Source: an uncultured Clostridia bacterium
GTDB lineage: Bacteria; Bacillota; Clostridia; TANB77; CAG-508
Assembly: GCA_948875265.1 (NCBI GenBank)
Contig: CAQRYF010000004.1
Span: 1 to 55,582, forward strand
Direction: 5' to 3'
DNA: 55,582 nucleotides
Shown here: positions 37,104-45,588 of the stretch, piece after piece
Layout: every line of letters starts with the position of its first letter
Position numbering within the stretch: the first letter of the stretch is position 1
The notes under the pieces: generated by a model
Seen by the model: only the letters and a program-made list of their open reading frames with translations
Told to the model about the DNA's origin: nothing
The model's database searches: none
Position numbers and translations under genes: made by a program

Positions 37104-38396
37104 ATGAAAATATTGATGTTGTCATGGGAATATCCACCAAGAGTAGTAGGAGGAATAGCAAGAGTTGTATATGATTTATCAAAGACATTAATAAAAGATG
37201 GTCATGATGTAACTGTTATTACATATAAAGATGGAAATGTTCCATATTTTGAGAATGATAAAGGTGTAAAAGTATATAGAGTAGATAATTATATGATAAA
37301 CCCAAATAATTTTATAGACTGGGTAATGCAAATGAACTTTAATATGTTAGCAAAAGCAAATGAAATAATAGCAAAAGAAGGAAATTTTGATGTAATACAT
37401 GCACATGATTGGTTAGTGGCGTATGCAGCAAAAACTTTAAAAAATTCTTATAATATACCAATTGTTTCAACAATACATGCAACAGAAGCTGGAAGAAATA
37501 GTGGAATTCATGATGAACAACAAAGATATATAAATGATACAGAGTGGATGCTTACATATGAATCAGCAGAAGTAATTGTTAATAGTAATTATATGAAAGG
37601 TGAATTACAAAGGTTATTTGGATTACCATACGAAAAAATAAATGTAGTACCAAATGGCGTGAATTTGAATCTATTTAATGGAGTAGAAAGAGATTATAAT
37701 TTCAGAAGAAAATTTGCTATGGATAATGAAAAAATAATATTATTTATGGGAAGATTAGTATATGAAAAGGGAATTCAGCATCTAATATCAGCAATGCCAA
37801 AAATACTACAAGGATATCAGGATAGTAAACTTGTAATATGTGGGAAAGGTGGAATGATTGATGAGTTAAGACAACAAGTAGAAAATATGGGAATATCAAA
37901 TAAAGTATATTTTGCAGGATATATGCAAGGGAAAGATGTACAAAAAATGTATAAAGCAGCAGACATTGCAGTATTTCCAAGTACATATGAGCCATTTGGA
38001 ATTGTAGCATTAGAAGCAATGTTATCAGAAAACCCAGTAGTAGTATCAGATATTGGAGGATTAAATGAAATAGTAGATCATAAAGTAAATGGAATGAAAG
38101 CATATTGTGGAAATTCAAATTCTATAGCAGATTCAATATTAGAATTATTATATGATCATAAATTATGTGCAGACATAACAAAAAAAGCAAAAAATAAAGT
38201 TAGAAATGAATATAATTGGAGTAAAATAGCACAAGATACTCATTTCACATATCAAAAAGCAATTTGTCAATCAATGGCAGAGAAACAAAAAAGAGAACTT
38301 GAACAAGAAAGAGCAAGAAAAACTAAAAAATCAAAAAATACAGAAGGCGAAATTACAAACTTACTTAGCTTTAAGAAAAGACAAGCATATGCATAA
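37104..38396 (+). CDS. GT4 family glycosyltransferase (glycogen-synthase-like)
   Basis: The 430-residue protein has a GT-B fold: MKILMLSWEYPPRVVGGIA at the N terminus, DVIHAHDWL, FMGRLVYEKGIQHLI, and the donor-binding EPFGIVALEAML near residue 300. The tail (about 395-430) is a basic coiled segment. Members transfer a sugar from a nucleotide donor in exopolysaccharide, glycolipid or glycogen synthesis; substrate is not decidable. It is cytoplasmic and monocistronic, with an AGGAAGGA site. Its stop codon is followed at once by a GGGAC-family repeat. Confidence 0.9.
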   Translation: MKILMLSWEYPPRVVGGIARVVYDLSKTLIKDGHDVTVITYKDGNVPYFENDKGVKVYRVDNYMINPNNFIDWVMQMNFNMLAKANEIIAKEGNFDVIHAHDWLVAYAAKTLKNSYNIPIVSTIHATEAGRNSGIHDEQQRYINDTEWMLTYESAEVIVNSNYMKGELQRLFGLPYEKINVVPNGVNLNLFNGVERDYNFRRKFAMDNEKIILFMGRLVYEKGIQHLISAMPKILQGYQDSKLVICGKGGMIDELRQQVENMGISNKVYFAGYMQGKDVQKMYKAADIAVFPSTYEPFGIVALEAMLSENPVVVSDIGGLNEIVDHKVNGMKAYCGNSNSIADSILELLYDHKLCADITKKAKNKVRNEYNWSKIAQDTHFTYQKAICQSMAEKQKRELEQERARKTKKSKNTEGEITNLLSFKKRQAYA

Positions 38397-38470
38397 TGTC
38401 CTATTGGGGACGTTTCTTGGCAGGACATAAATTATGTTTTGTCAGGGACGTTTCTATGAAGGACATTTTT
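38396..38470 (+). repeat. Double GGGACGTTTCT repeat with outer stem
   Basis: ATGTCC and GGACAT form an outer stem around two direct copies of GGGACGTTTCT. It probably acts as a terminator after the glycosyltransferase gene. Confidence 0.65.
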
Positions 38471-38706
38471 TTATGAATTTAAAAATTATGTATCTTTTTC
38501 TTTATGGTAAATAAAATGAATATTTATAAAAATAAGATAAAAAAGGCTAAATTTATTATATAAATAATAAAAAAATAATAAAATTCTCGATTTCTACAAA
38601 TTTAGCAAAAAAATAGTGTATAATATATGTAGTGAATAAAAGAGTATTAAATAGAATGTGTCCTAATGAGAAACGTCCCCAATGGGACACGAGAGGAGAA
38701 GTATAT
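38471..38706 (+). promoter_or_regulatory. era leader with GGGAC-family hairpin
   Basis: A -10 box TATAAT lies at 38619-38624. GTGTCC (38658-38663) pairs with GGGACAC (38684-38690) around AAACGTCCCC, placing a repeat copy inside the leader four bases before the GAGAGGAG ribosome binding site. No ORF is credible here; an upstream start that reads through the repeat is rejected. Confidence 0.55.
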
Positions 38707-39609
38707 ATGGCAGAGTTTAAATCAGGATTTGTAACATTAATTGGAAGAACAAATGTGGGTAAATCTACATTGTTGAATTTGCTGGTGGGAGAAAAGGTTG
38801 CAGCTATAGCTAATAAGGTTCAAACAACAAGAACTGCGATTAGAGGTATAGTGAATAGGGATAATTCACAAATAATATTTACAGATACTCCAGGAATACA
38901 TAAACCAAAAACAAAGTTAAATGAGACAATGGTAGAAACTTCTTTTGCTAGTATTCCAGATAGTGATGTGGTGTTGTTTTTGATTGAAGCAACAAGTGAA
39001 GATATAGGAAGAGGAGATAGTAGAATTCTTGAAAAAATAAAAGAAGCTAAAAGAAAAACAATATTGATTATTAATAAGATTGATTTGGTAAAAAGAGAAA
39101 AACTTTTGAATTTAATAGATATATATAGTAAAGAATATGATTTTGAAGCAGTTATACCAATATCAGCAACAAATCAAAAGTATAAAAATATAATTCTAGA
39201 TGAGATAGAGAAGAACTTAAAACCAGGGCCAGCATATTATGATATAGAGGAATATACTGATCAAACTATTCGACAACTTGCAGAAGAAACTATTAGAGAA
39301 AAGGCATTAAAATTATTACAAGATGAAGTACCACATGGTATTTATATAGAAGTAGAAAAAATGAAACAAAGAAAAAATAAACAAGAAGAGGATATTTATG
39401 ATATAGAAGCAATTATATATTGCTTAAAAAATTCACATAAAGGAATAATTATAGGAAAAAATGGTGAAATGTTAAAGAGAATAGGAAGAGCAGCTAGAAT
39501 AGATATGGAGCATAATTTTGGTTTGAAAGTTAATTTAAAAACATGGGTTAAAGTAAAAGAAGGTTGGCAGGAAAATGATGCTATAGTTAATAAATTTAAA
39601 TTAAATTAA
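38707..39609 (+). CDS. era: GTPase Era
   Basis: The ATG at 38707 is used (MAEFKSGFV), giving 300 residues, the usual length. Motifs are G1 GRTNVGKST, G3 DTPGIHKP, G4 NKID, G5 SAT, and a C-terminal KH domain with GKNGEMLKRIGRAAR. Era binds the 3' end of 16S rRNA and is required for 30S maturation. An upstream in-frame ATG at 38632 would translate the repeat hairpin and is unlikely. It is followed by yqzL and recO, the usual order in Bacillota. Confidence 0.97.
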   Translation: MAEFKSGFVTLIGRTNVGKSTLLNLLVGEKVAAIANKVQTTRTAIRGIVNRDNSQIIFTDTPGIHKPKTKLNETMVETSFASIPDSDVVLFLIEATSEDIGRGDSRILEKIKEAKRKTILIINKIDLVKREKLLNLIDIYSKEYDFEAVIPISATNQKYKNIILDEIEKNLKPGPAYYDIEEYTDQTIRQLAEETIREKALKLLQDEVPHGIYIEVEKMKQRKNKQEEDIYDIEAIIYCLKNSHKGIIIGKNGEMLKRIGRAARIDMEHNFGLKVNLKTWVKVKEGWQENDAIVNKFKLN

Positions 39610-39711
39610 AAATTTACTATGCATCTAAAATTTAAAAAAGTTGTATAAAAATTGGTAAAAAAGCAAAAGATAAAATTAAAGGTAAAACTTTAAGATAAAG
39701 GAAGTGAGCTT

Positions 39712-39885
39712 ATGATAAAGAAAATAGCATGGGATACCTTTAAAAATACGGGTGATATAAATGCGTTTTTAGAATTAAAACAAATAGAAAATATTGAGAG
39801 TAATATTAAAGAAGTACAAGATATTTCAAATATTAATATAGATAACAATCAATTAAAACAAGATAATAACCAAAAGGTGGATTAA
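39712..39885 (+). CDS. yqzL: YqzL-like small protein
   Basis: A 57-residue protein, MIKKIAWDTFKNTGDINAFLELKQI, then a polar tail. The W-x-x-F-x-x-T-G-x-I/D pattern and position between era and recO match YqzL. Function is unknown. It starts behind AAGGAAGTGAG and ends five bases before the recO ATG, so the genes are probably co-translated. Confidence 0.8.
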   Translation: MIKKIAWDTFKNTGDINAFLELKQIENIESNIKEVQDISNINIDNNQLKQDNNQKVD

Positions 39886-39890
39886 AGTAA

Positions 39891-40619
39891 ATGTCAAATA
39901 CAAAAATAAATGGAATAATATTATCTGAAAATAATTTAGGTGATTTTGATAAAATGCTTACTATGTTAACTCCAGGAGTTGGAAAGATTTCTTGTGTAGC
40001 TAAAGGAGCAAGGAGACCTAAAAGTGCTCTTTTAGCTGGAACACAAATGTTTTGCTTTGGAGAATATTTAGTATATAAGGGTTCAAATACATATCATATA
40101 AATTCAGTAGAACCAATAGAAGTATTTTATAATATCAGAACAGATTTAGATAAATTAAAATATGCAGTACATATTAATAAAATCATACAAGATGTAACAC
40201 ATGAAAATCAAAATTGTTATAATATTTTACAATTATTATTAAATACACTTTATACTATATCTGAGACAGATAAGAATTTGGATTTAGTATTAAGTGTGTT
40301 TAAATTGCGTTTATTATGTATCTTAGGATTTACACCAAAGTTAACTGAATGTACAAATTGTAAAGAAAAGGAGAAATTAAATCAGTTTAGCATAAGGGAT
40401 AATGGTGTTAAATGTGAAATTTGCAGCAAACAAGATAAATCAACTATTAATATGAGTGAAAGTACAGCAAATGCGATTAAATATGTGGTTACAGCACCTG
40501 CGAAAAAATTATATTCATTTAACATTAAAGATGAATCACTAGAAGAGTTTAAATTGATTACAAAAATATATTTTAATGATAAATTAGAAAAGGAATATAA
40601 ATTAGAAGATTTATTTTAA
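39891..40619 (+). CDS. recO: DNA repair protein RecO
   Basis: The 242-residue protein has the N-terminal OB fold (NGIILSENNLGDFDKMLTMLTP, then GKISCVAKGARRPKS) and a C-terminal helical domain containing a zinc site, CTNCKEKE and CEIC (about 150-180). RecO helps RecR load RecA on SSB-coated DNA in the RecFOR pathway. It ends the era-yqzL-recO group. A dispersed repeat lies directly after the stop. Confidence 0.95.
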   Translation: MSNTKINGIILSENNLGDFDKMLTMLTPGVGKISCVAKGARRPKSALLAGTQMFCFGEYLVYKGSNTYHINSVEPIEVFYNIRTDLDKLKYAVHINKIIQDVTHENQNCYNILQLLLNTLYTISETDKNLDLVLSVFKLRLLCILGFTPKLTECTNCKEKEKLNQFSIRDNGVKCEICSKQDKSTINMSESTANAIKYVVTAPAKKLYSFNIKDESLEEFKLITKIYFNDKLEKEYKLEDLF

Positions 40620-40623
40620 AAGA

Positions 40624-40656
40624 GGATTTGGGGCCAGGTTTCAAATCCTTATTAAA
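40624..40656 (+). repeat. Dispersed repeat, inverted copy
   Basis: AGGATTTGGGGCCAGGTTTC and following bases are the reverse complement of the pnp-leader copy at 29560-29592. Internally AGGATTTG/CAAATCCT forms a stem, so it may terminate recO transcription. Confidence 0.8.
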
Positions 40657-40700
40657 ATTAAATTAAATTTTTAGCTATTCCAAAATCTTCCTTAAAAAAC

Positions 40701-40729
40701 TTGAAAAAAAGAGAAATAACATATATAAT
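40701..40729 (+). promoter_or_regulatory. hpf promoter
   Basis: TTGAAA (40701-40706) and TATAAT (40724-40729), 17-base spacing. Confidence 0.7.
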
Positions 40730-40781
40730 AAAAATATATCATAAAAAACAAAAAACGTAAAAGAAGAAGGGAGCGATTTTT

Positions 40782-41309
40782 ATGAAAATAAAAATAACAG
40801 GGAAGGAACTAAAGATAACAGAAGCAATGAATGATTATGTTGAAAAGAAATTAGACAGAATTGATAAATATTTTGAAGAATCAGAAGCAGAAGTTACTTT
40901 AAAAACAGAAAAAAATGAACAAATAGCTGAGATTTGTGTAATGGCTAATGGTGAAAAATATAGAGCAGTAACAGAAGATAAAGATATGTATGCATCTATA
41001 GATAAAGATATTGATATTTTAGAAGGCCAAATTAGAAAAGCTAAAACAAAAAAAGAAAAAATGATGAAAGATGCATCTTTAAAAAATATGGAAGTAGAGA
41101 TGGATGTGGTTTCTGAAATAAAAGATGAAATAATAAAAACATCTTATTATGAAATAAAACCAATAACTCCAGAAGATGCAGTATTAAAATTACAAGAAAA
41201 ACCAACACATAATTTCTTAGTATTTATTAATGTAGATACTGGAAAAGTAAATGTTATACATAAATTAAAAGATGGCAAAAACTATGGTTTAGTAGAACCA
41301 GAAGCGTAA
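40782..41309 (+). CDS. hpf: Ribosome hibernation promoting factor, long form
   Basis: The 175-residue protein has the N-terminal HPF/YfiA domain (about 1-100; KITGKELKITEAMNDYVEKKLDRIDKYF) and the C-terminal dimerisation domain (about 120-175; YYEIKPITPEDAVLKLQ, then FLVFINVDTGKVNVIHK). Long HPF dimerises 70S ribosomes into inactive 100S particles in stationary phase. Monocistronic, with AGAAGGGAG and a strong terminator. Confidence 0.96.
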   Translation: MKIKITGKELKITEAMNDYVEKKLDRIDKYFEESEAEVTLKTEKNEQIAEICVMANGEKYRAVTEDKDMYASIDKDIDILEGQIRKAKTKKEKMMKDASLKNMEVEMDVVSEIKDEIIKTSYYEIKPITPEDAVLKLQEKPTHNFLVFINVDTGKVNVIHKLKDGKNYGLVEPEA

Positions 41310-41319
41310 TTAGAAAATA

Positions 41320-41346
41320 AAAGGCAGGAAATCAAATCCTGCCTTT
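41320..41346 (+). terminator. hpf terminator
   Basis: AAAGGCAGGA/TCCTGCCTTT. Confidence 0.85.
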
Positions 41347-41418
41347 ATGTATGCTTAAATAAAAAACATAATAAAACCAACATTTAATTTCCTGCTAAAT
41401 ATAATTTAGTATCTAAAA

Positions 41419-41616
41419 CTATTTCATATTTCTTTCAGCTTGTTCGATCATTTTTTTAACCATTTGACCACCTATTTTACCAGCATCTTTAGCTGAGATG
41501 TCACCATTGTATCCGTCTTTTAAGTTAACACCAACTTCACTAGCTACTTCATATTTGAATTTGTCTAAAGCAGACATAGCTTCTGGAACTAATTTTTGAT
41601 TTCTGTTGTTTGCCAT
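41419..41616 (-). CDS. Alpha/beta-type small acid-soluble spore protein
   Basis: The 65-residue protein has the SASP signature: ALDKFKYEVASEVGV, with the GPR protease site around E-V-A, and the second motif KDAGKIGGQMVKKMIE. SASPs coat spore DNA, protect it from UV and heat, and are degraded on germination. AGGAGGTG precedes the ATG. The gene would be read by the forespore sigma factor; I did not identify its promoter by eye. It shows the organism forms spores. Confidence 0.95.
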   Translation of the reverse strand: MANNRNQKLVPEAMSALDKFKYEVASEVGVNLKDGYNGDISAKDAGKIGGQMVKKMIEQAERNMK

Positions 41617-41775
41617 TGTTTTTTCACCTCCTGCAATATTACATTTAAGAAAAAACTTTTGCTTTTTCTAATACTATAATGTGCAAAAAAAGATAAAAAT
41701 AAACAAGAAATTTTTTCCAAATAAATTGAAATTTTTAAATTTTATAGTTATAATAAAAGATAAGGAGTGAGATAT

Positions 41776-42646
41776 ATGTATAAATTAGCTGCTATAGATT
41801 TAGATGGAACAATGCTAAATAGTTATGGAGCTGTTACTGAAAATACAAAAAAAGTAATAAAAGAAACAATAAGTAAAGGAACAGAAGTTATTATAGCATC
41901 TGGAAGACCGATAGATTCAATAAAAACAATTGCAAGAGAAATTGGAAGTGAAAAATATTTTATTGCTGGAAATGGTGCTCTTATTTATGATATCAAAAAA
42001 GATGAAATTATATACGATAAATATATGCCAAAAGAAAAAGTTTTAGAAATAATAAAAATATGTGAAGAAAACAGTATATCATATAATGTGTATACAGATA
42101 AAACAATACTTGCAACAGCTTTAAAATATAATGTTTTATACTATCATAAAGAAAATTTAAAAAAAGAAGAAAATAAAAAAACTAATATAAGTATTGTTGA
42201 AAATATGTATGAATATGTAAAAAAAATAAAAGAAGAAAGATTTTTAAAGGTTACAGTGTGTGATGATAATCAAACAGTATTTAATTCAATTATTAGAAAA
42301 ATAAGAAAAGTATCAGATATAGAAGTTTTGGATGTATCACATATGTCAAGAAAAATGATAAGACAAGGAACTGAAGAAATACCAATTGAATATTATTATA
42401 CTGAAGTTTCACTAAAAAATGTAGATAAATGGAATGCAATAGAGTATTTAATAGAAAAATTAAATATAAAAAAGGAAGAAGTTATTGCAATAGGAGATAA
42501 TATAAATGATAAGGAAATGATAGAAAAATCTGGATTAGGAATAGTGATGAAAGGAAGTACACCAGTTGTAGTTCGGTGTAGCAGATTATGTTACAGATAC
42601 AAATAATGAAGAAGGAGTTGCAAAAGCACTAGAGAGATTTTGTTAG
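41776..42646 (+). CDS. Cof-type HAD phosphatase, +1 shift at CGG 42574
   Basis: The ATG at 41776 follows AAGGAGTG. Frame-corrected length is 289 residues. HAD motifs are DLDGTMLN (motif I, about 7-14), ASGRP (motif II), a Lys before the cap end and GDNINDKEM (motif IV, about 240). It dephosphorylates small sugar phosphates or nucleotides. Zero frame reads GTT CGG TGT AGC and stops early; reading GGT from 42575 gives VVGVADYVTDTNNEEGVAKALERF, the standard Cof ending. Substrate unknown; monocistronic. Confidence 0.92.
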
Positions 42647-42912
42647 ATTATTTTTTATAATAATAATTAATTGAATAAGAAAAATGGATGGGTTTGAAAA
42701 TTAGTTTCAAATCCTTATTTGATTCTTATAAAACAGTACTAAAATTAAAAAGTTTTACAAAATATTACAATAATATTACAACAATATTAACTTTTTATTA
42801 CACATAGTTATTTCATTGATTTTAGATAGTATTTGAGTTAAAATATAATAAATGAGTATTTTGTAGAAAAATATAAAAAAACATAAAAAAATAAATATTA
42901 AGGGAGGAATTT
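42647..42912. other. Intergenic region before the Tad-like locus
   Basis: Contains an inverted repeat GGGTTTGAAA/TTTCAAATCC at about 42691-42717 (probable terminator, related to the dispersed repeats) and a TATAAT at about 42844-42849, likely the -10 of the Tad locus. Nothing else recognised. Confidence 0.5.
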
Positions 42913-42915
42913 GTG

Positions 42916-44013
42916 ATGGCTACAAATCCAATGCAAAGAAAAGCAAGAAATTCATTTTTATTGGGAATGTTAGTGATGTTATTAATTTCAGGAGCAATAA
43001 TAGCATTATTATTTATGCAATTAATGAATAAAAATAAAAAGGAAAAAGAAGATTTAAAAGCAAGTGTAAAAGCATATGTTTTAAGTCAAGATGTTCAATC
43101 AGGACAAGTAATAACAGAAGATATGTATACAATGCAAACTGTAAATAAGAACCTTGTACCAAGTAATGCTACAAGTGATTTGAGTTTAATACAAAACTAC
43201 GCTTTACAAGATAAAGAAGGAAATAGCATTTATACTAAATATGATAGAAATAATAATCCAAGTTTATATATAAAGAAAGACAATAAAGAATATGAAGTTA
43301 AAAAAGAAGAAGAAACAGAAAATTATTATATTGAAAAAAATGATTCAAAAGAATATTTAGAATTAAATACAGTTCCATTAGTAGCTAAAGTTACAATGAA
43401 AAAAAATACTTTAATAACAACAGAATTGCTAAGTAAAGGGGATAATTTAGTACAAGATGATGTAAGAAAACAAGAATATAATATGTTTGTTTTACCAATG
43501 GATTTAGTTACAGGAGACTATGTTGATATAAGATTAATGTTACCTTCAGGACAAGATTATATAGTAGTTAGCAAAAAAGAAGTTGAAGTACCAAATGTTG
43601 GTGGAGTAGATTCAACAGATACAGTATGGATGAACTTGAGTGAAGATGAAATATTACATACAAGTTGTGCTATAGTTGAAGCATATAAAATAAAAGGAGC
43701 TAAAATATATTTAACTAAATATACAGAAGCAGGAATGCAAAAAGCAGCAACACCAACATATCCAATAAATGAAAGCACAAGAAACTTATTACAAAGCGAT
43801 CCAAACATACTAGAAAAAGCTATGAATGGAATAAGAGCAAGATATTCAACTACAAATGCAGCAGACTTAAGAAACAACGGTATAAATAGTGTAATAAGTA
43901 GTCAAGGAGAACAAGCACAATCAAACTTAGAAACAAATATGGAAACAAGTATAACAAATTCAAAAAATTCAAGAAAAGAATACTTAGATTCATTATCAGG
44001 AGTAACTGAGTAA
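42916..44013 (+). CDS. CpaB/RcpC-like Flp pilus assembly protein with SAF domain
   Basis: The ATG at 42916 follows GGGAGGAATTTGTG; a GTG three bases earlier is possible. 365 residues. One membrane segment (about 12-33) is followed by a SAF-type region (KAYVLSQDVQSGQVITEDM), a charged insertion, a second beta-rich half (LVAKVTMKKNTLITTELLSKG, then PMDLVTGDYVDIRLMLPSGQDY), and a low-complexity tail. CpaB/RcpC proteins lie outside the membrane in the Tad secretion machine. First gene of a locus that continues with CpaE-like and TadA-like genes. Confidence 0.75.
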   Translation: MATNPMQRKARNSFLLGMLVMLLISGAIIALLFMQLMNKNKKEKEDLKASVKAYVLSQDVQSGQVITEDMYTMQTVNKNLVPSNATSDLSLIQNYALQDKEGNSIYTKYDRNNNPSLYIKKDNKEYEVKKEEETENYYIEKNDSKEYLELNTVPLVAKVTMKKNTLITTELLSKGDNLVQDDVRKQEYNMFVLPMDLVTGDYVDIRLMLPSGQDYIVVSKKEVEVPNVGGVDSTDTVWMNLSEDEILHTSCAIVEAYKIKGAKIYLTKYTEAGMQKAATPTYPINESTRNLLQSDPNILEKAMNGIRARYSTTNAADLRNNGINSVISSQGEQAQSNLETNMETSITNSKNSRKEYLDSLSGVTE

Positions 44014-44035
44014 ATAAAAAAGGAGAGAAATACAC

Positions 44036-44734
44036 ATGAAGAAAATAGGGTTTATAGGAGCTTATGATAAAACAGATTTAATTATATATATAGCTAAAAT
44101 ATTAACAACATTAGACAAAAAAGTTTTAATAGTTGATTCAACTTTAGCTCAAAAAGCTAGATATGTAGTTCCAGTTATAAACCCTACAGCCATGTATATT
44201 ACTGAATACGAAGAAATTGATATTGCTGTGGGATTTAGCAATATGGAAGAAATAAAGAAATATCTAGGTGTTTCAGAAAATCAAGAATTAGAGTATGATG
44301 TAATGTTTGTTGATACAGATAATATACAAGGATTTAATAATTTTAAATTAGAAGATGCACAAAAGAATTATTTTGTTACATCATTTGATGTGTATTCATT
44401 AAAAAAAGGATTAGAAGCATTAATAGAATTGAAAAATGTTGTTAGTTTAACAAAAGTATTTTTTTCTAAAGAAATGTTAAAAGAAGAAGATGATTACCTT
44501 AATTTTCTTTCATTAGGATATAAAATTGTTTGGAATGAAAATAGAATATATTTCCCAATTGAAAATGGGGATTTAAGTGTTATTTATGAAAATCAAAGAG
44601 TAGCGAAAGTTAAATTTAAAAAATTAAGTATCCAATATAAAGATAGTTTAGCTTATTTAGCTGAAGAAATATTAGGAGATGTTAGTGAAGCAAGAGTTAG
44701 AAAAGCTATAAAAATAATAGAAAGAGGAGTATAG
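44036..44734 (+). CDS. CpaE/TadZ-like protein, degenerate ATPase
   Basis: The 232-residue protein begins KKIGFIGAYDKTDLIIYIAKIL, where the MinD-like P-loop is replaced by GAYDKTD, so nucleotide binding is probably lost. DSTLAQKA and VMFVDTD match the switch regions of MinD/TadZ folds. TadZ/CpaE proteins place Tad machines at the pole. It sits 22 bp after the CpaB-like gene and 3 bp before a second CpaE-like gene. Confidence 0.65.
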   Translation: MKKIGFIGAYDKTDLIIYIAKILTTLDKKVLIVDSTLAQKARYVVPVINPTAMYITEYEEIDIAVGFSNMEEIKKYLGVSENQELEYDVMFVDTDNIQGFNNFKLEDAQKNYFVTSFDVYSLKKGLEALIELKNVVSLTKVFFSKEMLKEEDDYLNFLSLGYKIVWNENRIYFPIENGDLSVIYENQRVAKVKFKKLSIQYKDSLAYLAEEILGDVSEARVRKAIKIIERGV

Positions 44735-44737
44735 TAA

Positions 44738-45574
44738 ATGTCAATAGTAACATTTTGGAGCAATGGAAAAGAGGAAACTGGAAAAACATTAGCAATAGCA
44801 GCCATTAGCACATATATGGCAATTGAACATAATTATAGAATATTAGTAATATCAACAAGTTACAAAGACCAAACTTTAAATAATTGTTTTTGGGAAAATA
44901 AAAAAGTAAAAAGAAATTTAGGTATATTTGGACCTAATACAAATGTTGCTATGGCTGATGGAATTGATGGATTATCTAGAATGATGAAAAGTAACAAATT
45001 ATCACCAGAGAGTATTACTAATTATACAAAAATAATATTTAAGGACAGATTAGAAATTTTACAATGTTTCAAAGGATCAAGAAATGAATATTCGGATGTT
45101 GTAAAAACTTATCCAGATATAATAAATTTAGCAAATAATTATTATGACTTAGTATTTGTAGATTTAGATAAAGAAGTTGGAGAAGAAATAACAGACACAA
45201 TATTAGGAGCTTCTAATCTAGTAGTAGCAAGTCTAAGTCAAAGATTATCTAGCATAAATTCATTTATGGAGACAAGAGAAGAAAAATCAATTTTAAATTC
45301 TAAGAAAACATTATTACTAATTGGAAGACATGATAAATTTTCAAAATATACAGTAAAAAATATTTCAAGATATATGGGCGAAAAAAATAAAGTATCTACA
45401 ATACCATATAATACATTATTTTTTGAAGCATGTGAAGAAGCAAAAGTACCAGATTTATTTTTAAGGCTTAGAAAAACAGATGAAGATGATAGAAATGGAT
45501 TCTTTATGTCTGAAGTAAAAAGGGCATCAGAAAATATAATTTATAGGTTACAAGATTTGCAAATGAAGATGTAA
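44738..45574 (+). CDS. CpaE/TadZ-like MinD-family ATPase
   Basis: The 278-residue protein has a deviant Walker A, SNGKEETGKTLA at about 8-19, and DLVFVDLDKEVGEE as the Walker B-like segment; no N-terminal receiver domain is present. MinD-type ATPases of Tad systems localise the assembly machine. It follows the degenerate homologue directly, giving a tandem pair that may work as a heterodimer (inference), and precedes tadA by 14 bp. Confidence 0.75.
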   Translation: MSIVTFWSNGKEETGKTLAIAAISTYMAIEHNYRILVISTSYKDQTLNNCFWENKKVKRNLGIFGPNTNVAMADGIDGLSRMMKSNKLSPESITNYTKIIFKDRLEILQCFKGSRNEYSDVVKTYPDIINLANNYYDLVFVDLDKEVGEEITDTILGASNLVVASLSQRLSSINSFMETREEKSILNSKKTLLLIGRHDKFSKYTVKNISRYMGEKNKVSTIPYNTLFFEACEEAKVPDLFLRLRKTDEDDRNGFFMSEVKRASENIIYRLQDLQMKM

Positions 45575-45588
45575 GGAGGGAAACCTAG

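Noticed and set aside
38632..38706. Upstream ATG for era giving a 25-residue extension
   Set aside because: The extension translates the GGGAC repeat hairpin; the ATG at 38707 has the ribosome binding site and gives the normal length.
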